NCBI GenBank assembly: GCA_041389525.1
Contig: JAWKRR010000009.1
Coordinates: 62,001 to 126,000, forward strand
Direction of reading: 5' to 3'
DNA from: JACKFB01 sp041389525
GTDB taxonomy: Bacteria; Myxococcota_A; UBA9042; PHBI01; JACKFB01
DNA: 64,000 bases
This document shows, one piece after another, positions 1 through 9,346 of the stretch. Under the pieces are notes generated by a model. The model was not told the DNA's origin and did not search any database. It saw only the letters and a program-made list of their open reading frames with translations. Numbering within the stretch: the stretch's first letter is position 1; each line of letters begins with the position of its first letter. A program made the translations under genes and the position numbers.

Positions 1-839
1 AGCACCCCACCGCGACCCCGGTGACGGCCGCCTCAACGCGATGCGCTTTCTGGGCATCGACCTCGCCAACGTGCGCACGACGCGGTCGCGCTGAGCGGCA
101 ACTTCAACCAGACCATGCTGGACCGCCTCCAGCTCATCGCGTTGATGAAGGCCGCGCCCGACATCGACGGCGACGGGCGGCCGACCTGGACCCGACGCAC
201 TTCGGCTACTACGGCATCAGCCTCGGCGGGATGATGGGCAGCTCGATCCTGGCCGCCTCGAGCGACCTGGACGTCGGCGTGTTGCCGGTCGCCGGCGGCC
301 GCCTCATCGCGTTCGTGACCGACACGGGCCTCATCAAGCCGCTGCTGCCGCTCTTGGGTGATCTCGTCGGCTCCGAGGCCCTGCTCGAGCGGCTGCTCAT
401 CGGCGCCCAGTCCGTCATCGACGCCGCCGACCCGGCGACCTTGCCCGCCACGTGCTGACGAATCGCCTGGTCGCAGGTCCCACGCCCCACCTCCTCTTCC
501 CGGTCGCCATCGGCGACGAGGTCGTCCCGCCCGCGGCCGGTCGCGCCCTCGCCCGCGGCCTCGGCATCCCGCAGATCCCGCCGGTGCTGGTCCCCGTCGG
601 CCTCCATCCCGGTGACTGAGACCGCGCCCGTCAGCGGCGATCTTCCGGCGGCACCACGGCCGGCTACTTCCGCCTCGACTGCGTCACCGACGGCGGTGGC
701 GTGGTCGCAGCGACCCACGGAAACACGCCCTACAGCCCGGAGGTCCTGCTCCAAGCAGGCCATTTCTCGACACCGTTTGTTCGGGACGCCCGAGATCCTC
801 GACCCCTACGCCGAGCTGAAGACGCCGCCGCTGCCATAA
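1..839 (+). pseudogene. C-terminal part of an extracellular lipase (Pla-1/cef type), frameshifted and 5' truncated
   Basis: The three forward frames, read in turn, give one coherent alpha/beta-hydrolase: a segment with RFLGIDLANVR, then NFNQTMLDRLQLIALMKAAP followed by a DGDG motif, then DPTHFGYYGISLGGMMG (nucleophile elbow G-I-S-L-G, Ser near base 220), then PHLLFPVAIGDEVVPP (acid loop), and finally a His-containing ATHGNTPYSPEVLLQAGHF near 700-770 ending in a stop at 839. This order matches the C-terminal catalytic half of large secreted lipases and esterases of deltaproteobacteria. At least four frame changes (about 90, 170, 450 and 620-780) separate the parts, and the N-terminus lies outside the window. 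The conserved catalytic blocks argue for sequencing indels rather than old decay. Substrate class is inferred only from fold and context with fatty-acid genes. Confidence 0.55.
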
Positions 840-888
840 CACCGCGATAATTCACCCAGAACAGCGCCAAGACAGCGCAGGAGCCCCC

Positions 889-1641
889 ATGAGTGAGCCC
901 ACCTACACGCCAGGCCGCTTCGTCTGGTACGAGCTGATGAGCAGCGACACCGAGCGGTCGGCGGCCTTCTACACCGAGCTCTTCGGCTGGACGATCTCGC
1001 AGATGGAGATGCCGAAGGGCGTCTACCACGTGCTCCGCGAGGGCGAGGACGGCATCGCGGGCATGTACGCCATACCCGAGGGCGAGGCGATCCCCGACCA
1101 CTGGATCGGATACATCTCGGGCGAGCCTGACTCGGTCGCCGCGCGGACCCGGGCGTTTGAGGGCCAGGTGCTGGTTCCGCCGCAGACCGTCCCCGAGGTC
1201 GGCAAGATGACCGTGCTGATGGACCCGCAAGGCGCGTCATCGGCGGCGTTCAAGCGGGCGACGCGGGGGATCCGGCGCCCAAAGACCCAGTCCCGCCGGC
1301 CGATTTTGCTGGAGCCACCTCAGCTCCACCAAGGTCATCGGCTCGCAGGCCTACTACCAGATGGCCTTCCGCATGAAGGCCGGGATGCCCACCGAGAGCG
1401 GGATGGTCATGCTCTCCGCCCCCGACGGCGGCGAGGTGGCGAGTATCGCCGCCGCGCCCGAAGGGACGCCGTCTTCGTGGCTGCACTACGTCGTGGTCAG
1501 CGATCTCGCCGCGGCCACGGCCAAGGCCAAGGCGCTGGGCGCCACCATCCTGAGCGACAACGAGGAGTACCCGGGCATCGGCCGCGGCACGATCTTCGCC
1601 GACCCCACGGGTGCCGTCCTCGCGATGCTTCACGCCCCTGA
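889..1641 (+). pseudogene. VOC-family (glyoxalase/bleomycin-resistance fold) two-domain protein, frameshifted
   Basis: The start at 889 follows an AGGAG site (GCGCAGGAGCCCCCATG). The N-terminal VOC module reads FVWYELMSSDTERSAAFYTE and FGWTISQMEM, with PDHWIGYISG, up to about 1250. The frame then changes around 1250 and again near 1320, after which a second VOC module continues as SSTKVIGSQAYYQMAF, PSSWLHYVVVSDLAAA and GRGTIFADPTGAVLAML. Such tandem VOC proteins (about 255 residues) are small metal-binding enzymes or antibiotic-binding proteins whose substrate cannot be told from sequence. The 3' end converges on, and slightly overlaps, the leftward acyl-CoA ligase gene. The end is approximate because a further indel near 1630 decides between stops at 1641 and 1762. 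Confidence 0.65.
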
Positions 1642-3268
1642 AGGCGTAGCAGCCTCCGCCAGCAGCGCGGCCATCACCTGGGTGGCTGCGCTGCGGTCGA
1701 GCTTGCCGTTGCCGCCGCGGGGCAAGGCGTCGACGAGGCGAATCTCCCGCGGGCGTCGGTAGCCGGCGACCTCGGCCTCGGCGAAGGCGCGGAAGGCCGC
1801 GACGTCGAAGCCGGCGCTGCGCGGGACGACCAGGGCCGCGGGAAGCTCGCCCATGCGCTCGTCGGGGATGCCGACCACGGCGACCTCGGCGACGTCGGGG
1901 TGCGCGGCCAGCGCGGCCTCGACCTCGGCGGGGAAGACCGAGAAGCCGCCTACCTTCAGGCGGTCTCTGCGCCGACCCGAGAAGACCAGCAACCCGCCGG
2001 GCCCGGTGCGCCCGAGGTCGCCGGTGGAGAACCACCCGTCCGCGTCGGGGCCAGCGCCCGGATTGCCCCGATAGTGCTGAAGAACCCTGACTCCACGGAA
2101 CTGCAGCTCGCCCGGCTTGCCCATCGCCAGCTTCCGCCCGGCCTCGTCGACGACCCGAACTCGATGCCGGGCAGGGTGAAGGCCGGGCTCGCCACGGGCA
2201 GCGGGCCCAGCGGCGACGGCGGGTAGACGCGCACGGCGGCGGCACCCGACACTCGACCATGCCGTAGACGTCGACGAAGGTGGCCGAGCCGAGGCTGCGC
2301 CCCAGGGCGCTGAGGGCCGAGCCGCGCGCCTGGAAACGCCGCGCGCGCTCGGGCGGCATCGCGTCGGCCGCAGAGACTCACGCCTGCACGCTGGAGTCCC
2401 GCTGGTCGGCGCCCGCGGCTTCGAGGTCGGCGTACATGGTCGGGACCCCGACGAAGATGGAGGCGCCGCCGCGCTCGAGGATGTCGAGGCTCTCCGCGGC
2501 GTCAAACCCGCGCCGGTGTACCAAGCGCGCGCCGGTGGTCAGGGTCACCAGGGCGGTCGACAGGCCCATGACGTGAGCCAGGGGCAAGGGCGCCAGCACC
2601 GAGAAGCGGCTGCTGCCGTCTGCGCGCGGGGCGGCGAAGGGCGCGCGGATGCGGCCCGCCGCCGAGGTCAGCCCCCGGCTGGTCAGGGCCGCCGCCTTGG
2701 GCTGCCCCGTGGTGCCTGAGGTGCAGAGCAGCACCGCCACGCGGTCGGCGTCCCCGCGCTGGGCGTCAACGAAGCCGGGCCGCTCGACCAGGGTGTGGGC
2801 GACGCTGCCGGCCAGGGTCTCCGGTCCGTCGAGCTGCACGCGCAGGCCTTTCAGCGCGGCGGATCCTGCCAGTTCGGCGGTCACGACCGCGCGGGTGGCC
2901 GCCGTGGCGCGGACGACGGCCTCAAGCTCGCCGGGGCGCAGGCGCGCGTTGATGGGCGCGGCCACGGCCCCCAGCCGCGCCAGGGCCAGCACGTGAAAGA
3001 GGGCGTCGGGGCCGTTTCCGACCGCGATGAGCACCGTGTCACCGGGCGAGACCCCCGAGGCGCGGTGGGCGGCGGCGAGGCGCGCGGTGGCCTCCTCGAC
3101 GTCGGCATAGCTCCACCGCGGCCCCTGACGCAGCCCGGCGACCCCCTCGGGCGACTCGAGAGCGGGCCGCCCACCCCAGCGCGCCGCCAGGATCGCCGGC
3201 AGACAGCCCAGGTCCGCGCCGCGGCCCGCCAGCAGCTCGGCCTCGGCCCGCAGGCGCCACAGCTTCAT
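1630..3268 (-). pseudogene. Acyl-CoA synthetase (AMP-forming), ANL superfamily, frameshifted
   Basis: This enzyme would activate a carboxylic acid to its acyl-CoA through an acyl-adenylate. From the ATG at 3268 the first 290 residues are intact, with the phosphate-binding loop TSGTTGQPK at residues 183-191 and LAPLPLAHVMGLSTAL after it. Between about 2400 and 2050 the reading frame changes several times (VDVYGMVE, the A5 motif, appears in a different frame), and the C-terminal part is again clear: GWFSTGDLGR (A7), GRRRDRLKVGG (hinge region) and PRGGNGKLDR with the A10 lysine. The start overlaps the stop of the upstream acyl-CoA dehydrogenase by 4 nt (ATGA), so it is the last gene of the operon. 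All main motifs are present, so a working gene with consensus errors is likely. Chain-length specificity is unknown. Confidence 0.75.
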
Positions 3269-4479
3269 CGCAGCTCGCTCGAGCGCTTCCCGAGCAGCCG
3301 CCGGGCGACGATGAGCAGCTGAATCTGCTGAGTTCCCTCAAAGATATCGAGGATCTTCGAGTCGCGCGCCCACTTCTCGAGCAGCTCGCGCTCGGAGTAG
3401 CCCAAGGCCCCGCACAGCTCGACCGCCCGCAGGGTCACCGCGTTGGCCACCCGCGCCGCCTTCGCCTTCGACATCGACGCTTCCATCGAGTTCGGCACCG
3501 CGTTGTCGGCCATCCACGCCGCCTTCAGGGTCAGCAGCCGCGCGGCCTCCAGATCGGCCTCGAGCCGCAGCAGCTCGGCCTCGACCGCGCCCTGGGAGAA
3601 GGCCGGCGCGTCATAGCGCGGTGCGACCCCCTCGCGGGCCAGGATCTCGTTGGCTTTTTCGAGCGCCGCCGACGCCACGCCCAGCGCCATGGCCGCCACC
3701 ACCGGCCGCGTGTTGTCGAAGGTCTGCATGACGCCGCCGAAGCCCTCGCTCGGCTTGATGTCGGCGGACCCCAGGATGTTGTCCTTCGGGATGCGGCAGT
3801 CCTCAAAGATGATGGTGGCCGTGTCCGACGCGCGGATGCCCATCTTGTGGTCCAGCCGCAGCATCGTCATGCCCGGCGTGCCCTTCTCGACCACGAAGCT
3901 CTTGATGGCCGCCCGCCCCGCGGCCGCGTCCAGGGTCGCCCACACCACGACGGCCTGCGCCCGGTCGCCCGCGGTTACGTAGATCTTCTCGCCGTTGAGC
4001 ACCCACTCGTCGCCGTCCAGCCGCGCCGTGGTCCGGATCGCCGCCGAGTCGGACCCCGCGCCCGGTTCGGTGATGGCCATGGCCGCCCACAGCCCCTTGA
4101 ACCGCTCCTTCTGCTCGGGGTTCGCCACCGCGCCGATGGCCGCGTTCCCAAGCCCCTGCCGCGGGATGGTCAGCGCCAGCCCGCAGTCGCCCCAGCACAG
4201 CTCGGCCATGCCCAGCACGGTCGCCATGTTGGCGCCGTTCCGCGACTCGCCGCCCCGCTTCTTCGAACCGCCGCCGCTCAGCTTGCCGGCACCCGCCCGC
4301 TCCTCGCCGCCGGCCGAGTTCATCCCGTCCATCAGCGCGCCCAGCATGTCCAGCTCGCGCGGGTAGCTGTGCTCGGCCAGGTCGTACTTGCGCGAGATGG
4401 GCCGGAACACGCCCTTGGCGATGGACCGGGCCTGGTCGCGCAGCGGCTTGAGCTTCTTCGGGACTTCGAGGGCGATCAT
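3265..4479 (-). CDS. Acyl-CoA dehydrogenase, catalytically complete subunit
   Basis: Predicted FAD-dependent acyl-CoA dehydrogenase of 404 residues that would introduce the alpha-beta double bond in beta-oxidation. Visible signatures are MAITEPGAGSD in the middle domain, LNGEKIYVTAG, a DNTRPVVAAMALGVA helix, and LDIFEGTQQIQ near residues 377-387, which holds the Glu (about residue 381) matching the catalytic base of medium-chain enzymes. A Gly/Lys/Arg-rich insertion of about 25 residues lies near residue 60. The ATG at 4479 has AGGAG eight bases upstream and is preferred over an in-frame start 155 codons earlier that would overlap the neighbouring gene. It sits 59 bp after the second dehydrogenase and overlaps the ligase by 4 nt, so the three form one operon. 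Confidence 0.9.
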   Translation of the reverse strand: MIALEVPKKLKPLRDQARSIAKGVFRPISRKYDLAEHSYPRELDMLGALMDGMNSAGGEERAGAGKLSGGGSKKRGGESRNGANMATVLGMAELCWGDCGLALTIPRQGLGNAAIGAVANPEQKERFKGLWAAMAITEPGAGSDSAAIRTTARLDGDEWVLNGEKIYVTAGDRAQAVVVWATLDAAAGRAAIKSFVVEKGTPGMTMLRLDHKMGIRASDTATIIFEDCRIPKDNILGSADIKPSEGFGGVMQTFDNTRPVVAAMALGVASAALEKANEILAREGVAPRYDAPAFSQGAVEAELLRLEADLEAARLLTLKAAWMADNAVPNSMEASMSKAKAARVANAVTLRAVELCGALGYSERELLEKWARDSKILDIFEGTQQIQLLIVARRLLGKRSSELR

Positions 4480-4538
4480 GGGGGGCTCCTGAGGCGACGA
4501 TTCGTCAATTGCGGGCTGGCTTTTTTTCGCTACGCAGC

Positions 4539-5858
4539 TCAGACGAGCAGGCCGCCGTCCATCACGCCGATGGCGCGCAGGTGGCGATACCAAAGCTCCA
4601 CGGGGTGCTCCTTGATGAAGCCCGCGCCGCCGAGGAGCTGGATGCCGTCGGTGCCGATCTTCATGCCCTTGTCGACGGCCTGGATGCGGGCCAGGGCGGC
4701 CTCGCGGCGGTGCTCGATCCCGGCGCCGGCCCGGCTGGCGGCCCGGTGGGTCAGCAGCCGCATGCCCTCGAGCTCCACCGCGATGTCGGCGATCATGAAG
4801 GCGACGGCCTGCCGGTGGCTGATGGGCTCGCCAAAGGCGTGGCGCTCGTTGGCGTAAGGGATCACGTGCTCCAGGACCGCGCGGCAGGCGCCCACGGCCA
4901 GGGCGGACCAGGCGATGCGCGCGCTGTCCACCATCTCGGCCCATGACAGCCCGCTGCCGTCGTCTTCACCGAGCAAGGCGTCTTCGGGCAGCGCGAGGTC
5001 GACGAGCTCCAGCCGCCCGAGATCGGCCGCTCTCAGTCCCATGGCCGGCTCGGGGCTGATGGTCAGACCCTGGTGATCGCGCTCGACGATGAAGAGGCGC
5101 GGCCCCAGGCCCTCGGCGGCGGCCGCGACCAGGAAGAAGCCGGCGCTCGACGCCAGCGGCACCAGCGTCTTCACGCCGTTGAGGGTCCAGCCCTCCCCGC
5201 TTCGCACCGCGCGCGTCGCCAGGCGATACGGGTCGAAGAGCGGCCGGGGCTCGACCACCGCCAGCGCCGCGGCGAGGCCCCCGTCTTCGGCGAAAGGCGC
5301 CAGATATTTCGATTGCTGCAGCGCAGTACCGCACTGCACCAAAGCGCGCACGACACCCAGGGGGGCGGCGATGGCCAGGGCCAGCGCCATGTCGCCATAG
5401 GCCAGCTCTTCCAACACCAACACGTCGGCGATGGGGTCACGCTCGCCACCGAACCCGCCCATCTCCTCGGGGATGGCGAGCTGGGCCAGCCCAAGCTCCG
5501 CAGCCGCCGCGAGGAAGCCAGCCGGCGGCGCGCAGGCGTCGTCCGCGGCGCGAGCGGCCGGGCGCATGACGTCGACGGCGAAGCGGCGCACCGACTTCTG
5601 CATCATCGCCTGCTCTTCAGTCGGCCGCAGGTCGAAGACCGACAGGTCCCCACCCACCCGCGGGGCACGGGCCGGCTTGACCAGCTTGATCAGCGGCTGA
5701 AAGCGCTTCACGGCTGCGTCCGCCGCCTGAAAGCCGCGCTTCGTGCCTTCGCGGACCAGCCGCTGGGTCGGCTCCAGCAGGCCGAGGCGCTTGGCGAGAT
5801 CCGAGCCCGCGAAGCGCGTCAGCAGGTCCAAAGAGCGAGTCATTGCCTGGTCGATCAT
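4539..5858 (-). CDS. Acyl-CoA dehydrogenase-like subunit lacking the usual catalytic Glu
   Basis: An acyl-CoA dehydrogenase-family protein of 439 residues with an N-terminal extension of about 75 residues, an N-terminal helical domain (IPEEMGGFGGERDP), a beta domain with LNGVKTLVPLASSAG, and a C-terminal domain with ERHAFGEPISHRQAVAFMIA. The protein stops at GVMDGGLLV, where the family normally has YEGTxxIQ, so the base position carries Asp (about residue 434) in an altered setting and the last helix is missing. This suggests it is the non-catalytic or modified partner of the next gene. The ATG at 5858 follows GGCGGAGATCCC. It is the first structural gene of the operon, 152 bp after the TetR gene, with a GTATAC dyad in between. 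Confidence 0.85.
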   Translation of the reverse strand: MIDQAMTRSLDLLTRFAGSDLAKRLGLLEPTQRLVREGTKRGFQAADAAVKRFQPLIKLVKPARAPRVGGDLSVFDLRPTEEQAMMQKSVRRFAVDVMRPAARAADDACAPPAGFLAAAAELGLAQLAIPEEMGGFGGERDPIADVLVLEELAYGDMALALAIAAPLGVVRALVQCGTALQQSKYLAPFAEDGGLAAALAVVEPRPLFDPYRLATRAVRSGEGWTLNGVKTLVPLASSAGFFLVAAAAEGLGPRLFIVERDHQGLTISPEPAMGLRAADLGRLELVDLALPEDALLGEDDGSGLSWAEMVDSARIAWSALAVGACRAVLEHVIPYANERHAFGEPISHRQAVAFMIADIAVELEGMRLLTHRAASRAGAGIEHRREAALARIQAVDKGMKIGTDGIQLLGGAGFIKEHPVELWYRHLRAIGVMDGGLLV

Positions 5859-5903
5859 GGGATCTCCGCCCTCGGACTGCGCGGGTTTGGGGGGCGCGCG
5901 CCT

Positions 5904-5926
5904 GGGTATACGCCGTGTATACACCC
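5904..5926. promoter_or_regulatory. Probable TetR operator upstream of the acyl-CoA dehydrogenase operon
   Basis: Two GTATAC hexamers (5906-5911 and 5917-5922) are separated by 5 bp, giving an overall dyad GGGTATAC-N5-GTATACACCC. It sits 48 bp before the start of the first dehydrogenase gene, where a TetR repressor would block the promoter. A related but degenerate site precedes the TetR gene itself at 6686-6702. Binding by the adjacent TetR is inferred from position and shared sequence. Confidence 0.6.
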
Positions 5927-6010
5927 TGCGCGGCGAGGGTCAAGGCCTTGGTGAGCGCCGCGGTCGCGGCCTTCGCGGACGCGGGCCATCGCAGCCGTGG
6001 GCCGCTCGAT

Positions 6011-6613
6011 TCAACGCGAGGCGCCCGGGGCCGCCGCGTGTTCGGGCTCGAGCTCGAGGGCGCGGAAGATCAGCGGCAACATCACGGCGCGCACGCGGTC
6101 GCGCTCGGCCGTGGTGAAGGGGCCCTGGCGGTGGGCGTGGTGGATCAGGCCCTCGAGGGCCAGGACCAGCGCGCGGTAGTACCAGGGATCTCGGGCTGTG
6201 CCGCTGTCAGGCGCCACGCCCGCGTCGAAGAGGGCGACCACCTCGTCCAGCAGGGCGGCGCGGCGGGCGGCGAGGCGGGAGTCCGGGCGCAGCGCCTCGG
6301 CCTCGAGCACGCGGACGAGGTTTCCGCCGGTGATCTGCAGGTCCAAGAACGCGTCCAGAGCGCCGATGAGGCGGCCGAGTGCTGTGCTCTCGCCCGCGAT
6401 GGCAAGCTGAAGCGTCCCCCGGACCAGGGCGATCGAGACCTCGTAGAGCGCGTCGAGGGCGTCGTCGCGATCGCTGAACCACCGATAGAACGTGCGCCGC
6501 GAGACGCCGGCCGCGTCCAGGATGTGCTGCACCGTGCTGCCGTCCACCCCGTGGCGCACCACCGCCGCCGCCGTGCCCTTGAGCAGCCGGCCGCGGGTGT
6601 CGGTTCCGAACAT
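6011..6613 (-). CDS. TetR/AcrR-family transcriptional regulator
   Basis: A 200-residue protein with a classical N-terminal TetR helix-turn-helix: TAAAVVRHGVDGSTVQHIL followed by DAAGVSRRTFYRWF (residues about 14-46), then an all-helical ligand domain. It lies immediately upstream of, and on the same strand as, the acyl-CoA dehydrogenase/ligase operon. GTATAC-containing sites precede both transcription units, so it most likely represses the operon and itself, with an acyl-CoA or the lipid substrate as inducer; that ligand is an inference from neighbours. The C-terminal domain does not identify a named subfamily. Confidence 0.9.
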   Translation of the reverse strand: MFGTDTRGRLLKGTAAAVVRHGVDGSTVQHILDAAGVSRRTFYRWFSDRDDALDALYEVSIALVRGTLQLAIAGESTALGRLIGALDAFLDLQITGGNLVRVLEAEALRPDSRLAARRAALLDEVVALFDAGVAPDSGTARDPWYYRALVLALEGLIHHAHRQGPFTTAERDRVRAVMLPLIFRALELEPEHAAAPGASR

Positions 6614-6685
6614 GGCGGGGGCGGGATCGCGGGGCTTCAGGGGTCTCTCCGGCGGTCCGGACGGGGTCCGGTTCCTGGCTGCGAG

Positions 6686-6702
6686 GTATACACGTTGTGG
6701 CG
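6686..6702. promoter_or_regulatory. Possible second TetR operator, upstream of the tetR gene
   Basis: GTATAC at 6686-6691 is followed after 5 bp (ACGTT) by GTGGCG, which resembles the GTATAC-N5-GTATAC dyad at 5906-5922 with a decayed right half; both sites share GTATACACG when one is read on the reverse strand. It lies 73 bp upstream of the TetR start and 180 bp upstream of the divergent lipoprotein gene at 6884. It may serve autoregulation. The weaker half-site keeps confidence modest. Confidence 0.4.
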
Positions 6703-6883
6703 CGATGGTGCAACGCCGTTGTGCGAGCGCGAGATGGGATGAGCCGAGGCCGCACCGGGGCGTTTTTTATCCGATCCGGCGGCGGGGGGCGGCCCGTAGC
6801 TCTCCCGTCCTTCCACGGTTCGACCCAGGCGGCTCGGCGGTGTCCCCATGGCGCTGTCGCGCGCCCGGTCCCAGGAGCAACCC

Positions 6884-7885
6884 ATGCGTTCCATCTTCAT
6901 GACACTCCAAACACGGCGACTGGCCACAGCCTGCGGGCTGCTAGCTTCCGTCGCCCTGGCCACGTCCGCGTGCGGCTCGGACGACAGCAAGGGCCCGGGC
7001 GCGTCGGGTAACGGCAGTGGCGAGATCAGCTCCGTCACGGCCGCGGCGACGGGGATCAACACCCCCTTCGACGCGACGCCGAGCCCCGACGGCAGCGCCA
7101 TCTACTTCACATCCCTCGGCGAGGAGAGCGGCGGTCTCTTCCGGGTGGCAGCGGGGGGTGGCACGCCTACCCTCCTCGCCGAGGGCTTCTCCTCTCCCCT
7201 GTCGGTGGTCGCGTCCCTGGACGGCAAGACCGTCTTCGTCGCCGACGCGGCATGGGAGCGCGAGGAGTCCATCGGCGATGAGCCCGTCGGCGCGGTGTTC
7301 AGCGTGCCCGAGGCCGGCGGCGAGAAGGCGGCGGTCAGCGGCACCAGCGGCTACGCGCCTCGTGGGCTGGACCTCGTGAAGGTCGGCGACCGGGAGATGA
7401 TCTACTTCACGGGCGTCGACCCCGCGGACGGTCTGCGCGGTGTGTTCCGGGTGGGCTCCGGCGGCGGCAGCGTCGAGCTGGTCCGCAAGCAGGGCCTCGT
7501 CGACCCGTCGGGCGTCGCGGTGGCCAAGGACGGGGCTGTCTACGTCTCCGACACCCTGTCGGGGCTGGCGAACTCGAGCGTGGTCCGCATCCGCGGCGAC
7601 GCGATGGACACCCTGATCTCCGATGTGCGGGTCGGCTACCCGGCGGGCATCGCGCTGACCCAGGACGAGGCGTCTCTCTTCATCAGCGCGCTCGCGCCGA
7701 CCGAGGCGAGCGCCCAGGTCTACAAGGTCGCGGTCGCGACCGGTGAGTTCGCCGTCATCTCCGACGGCATCGCCGCCAACACCGAGTCGGCCGGCGTCCA
7801 CCGCGCCCACGACACCGACGTCTACGCCTGGGCCGACGCGGCCACGCCCGCCCAGGGCGGCGGCAAGGTCTACCTCCTCAAATAG
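6884..7885 (+). CDS. Beta-propeller lipoprotein (NHL/TolB-like)
   Basis: A 333-residue lipoprotein with a signal peptide ending in the lipobox LATSAC (Cys at residue 30), then repeated blades of the form TPSPDGSAIYFTSLG, SLDGKTVFVADAAW, DLVKVGDREMIYFTGVD, AVAKDGAVYVSDTLSG and ALTQDEASLFISAL. This pattern suggests a six-bladed propeller of the NHL/TolB type, usually a protein- or ligand-binding scaffold at the envelope. The ATG at 6884 has CCAGGAG upstream; an in-frame ATG at 6848 lacks such a site and would lengthen the signal peptide. It is the first gene of a rightward set with DUF4331, TPR and HupE-like genes. No enzymatic motif is visible. Confidence 0.8.
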   Translation: MRSIFMTLQTRRLATACGLLASVALATSACGSDDSKGPGASGNGSGEISSVTAAATGINTPFDATPSPDGSAIYFTSLGEESGGLFRVAAGGGTPTLLAEGFSSPLSVVASLDGKTVFVADAAWEREESIGDEPVGAVFSVPEAGGEKAAVSGTSGYAPRGLDLVKVGDREMIYFTGVDPADGLRGVFRVGSGGGSVELVRKQGLVDPSGVAVAKDGAVYVSDTLSGLANSSVVRIRGDAMDTLISDVRVGYPAGIALTQDEASLFISALAPTEASAQVYKVAVATGEFAVISDGIAANTESAGVHRAHDTDVYAWADAATPAQGGGKVYLLK

Positions 7886-7951
7886 CTCGCTCTCTCCTGA
7901 CAGTTTTGAAGTTCCCGACGGGGCGTCCGCGCCCCTCTCAAGGAGTTCCCC

Positions 7952-9346
7952 ATGAAGTTCCCGATGCTCACCTCACTGACCCTGGCCGGCCTGCTGGCCG
8001 CGTCTGGCGCCGCGATGGCGTCAAGCCACCGCGAGGCGCCGCTGATCTCGTTCGACCCCGCGGCCGACAACACCGACCTCTACGCCTGGGTGACCCCCGG
8101 CAGCCACGACAAGCTCAACATCGTCGCCAACTGGATCCCGCTGGAGGAGCCCGCCGGCGGCCCGAACTTCCACAAGTTCGCCGACGACGTGCTCTACGAG
8201 GTCCACCTGGCCCGCGGCGGCGATAGCCTGGCCGACAAGGTGGCCTACTACTTCCGCTTCGAGACCACGCCCATCGGCAAGGTGAGCGCGGCGGACAAGG
8301 GTGCCGCGCCCGGCGGCGGCAAGGAGTTCTTCGCCCAGCTCTCGGGCCAGGAGCAGACCTTCACCGTCTTCAAGGTCACCGACGGCAAGTCGGTGTCGGT
8401 GCTGGCGTCGGGGCTGTCCGTGGCGCCGACCAACTACGGCCCGCGCTCGCAGGGCTTCCTGTTCGGCGACACGCCCTACGACGACGCCTTCGCGGCCAGC
8501 TACATCCACACCTTGCCCAACGGCGAGGGCCGCGTCTTCGCTGGCCCGCGCGATGACGGCTTCTACGTGGACCTCGGCGGCGCCTTCGACCTGGCGAACC
8601 TCCGCCCGGCCGGTCAGGCCCAGGACGGCGTCTCGGGCTTCAACACCCACGCCATCGTCTTGGAGATCCCGACGACCAAGCTGACCGCGGACGGGCAGGC
8701 GCCCGGCAACGTCGGCAGCGCGGAGACGACCCTGGGCATCTGGGCCGCGTCCAGCCGCCGCAAGGTCGAGCTTCGCCAGTTCGCGGGCGGCAGCATCTCG
8801 TTCGGCCCGTGGGTCCAGGTCTCGCGCCTCGGGCTGCCCTTGGTCAACGAGGTCCTCATCGGCCTGCAGGACAAGGACCGCTACAACGCCAGCCACCCGT
8901 CGCGCGACGTGAAGAACTTCGGCGCCTACTTCCTCAACCCGGTCATCGTGCGTGACGCCGAGGCCGTCGGAATCTACGCCGCACTTGGCGTGGACCCGAC
9001 CCCCTTCAAGTACGACCGCACCGACATCATCAACATCATCAGCCTCATCGACGACAACCACGCCATCACCGCCATCGGCGACGTGCTGCGCGTGGACATG
9101 GCCATGGACTCGGGCTTCCCGAACGGGCGTCCGCTGGTCGGCGGCGCCTCGCCCGACCAGGAGCAGGCCGACGTCACCGACGTGCTGCTGACGGTGATCT
9201 TGTCGGGCGGCGCCTTGGCCATCGGCGACGGCGTTGACTACAACGACAAGCCCTTCCTCGCCGAGATGCCCTGGCTGCCCCTGCCCCACCGCGGGTTCGA
9301 CGAGGGCCACGGCACGCCGACGCCGCCGGACGCTGCGGCGAACTAG
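7952..9346 (+). CDS. DUF4331 family secreted protein
   Basis: A 464-residue exported protein with a Sec signal (cleavage after AAMA) and the family hallmark ASSHREAPLISFDPAADNTD at the mature N-terminus, followed by LYAWVTPG, FNTHAIVLEIP (like the usual NxxxIxLEVP block), LGIWAASSRRKVELRQ and GRPLVGGASPDQEQADVTDV. DUF4331 proteins are abundant in proteobacteria but have no settled biochemical role. The start has a strong AAGGAG site. It lies 66 bp after the propeller lipoprotein and is followed by a perfect hairpin before the TPR and HupE-like genes. I regard the set as a functional unit, probably at the cell envelope. Confidence 0.88.
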   Translation: MKFPMLTSLTLAGLLAASGAAMASSHREAPLISFDPAADNTDLYAWVTPGSHDKLNIVANWIPLEEPAGGPNFHKFADDVLYEVHLARGGDSLADKVAYYFRFETTPIGKVSAADKGAAPGGGKEFFAQLSGQEQTFTVFKVTDGKSVSVLASGLSVAPTNYGPRSQGFLFGDTPYDDAFAASYIHTLPNGEGRVFAGPRDDGFYVDLGGAFDLANLRPAGQAQDGVSGFNTHAIVLEIPTTKLTADGQAPGNVGSAETTLGIWAASSRRKVELRQFAGGSISFGPWVQVSRLGLPLVNEVLIGLQDKDRYNASHPSRDVKNFGAYFLNPVIVRDAEAVGIYAALGVDPTPFKYDRTDIINIISLIDDNHAITAIGDVLRVDMAMDSGFPNGRPLVGGASPDQEQADVTDVLLTVILSGGALAIGDGVDYNDKPFLAEMPWLPLPHRGFDEGHGTPTPPDAAAN

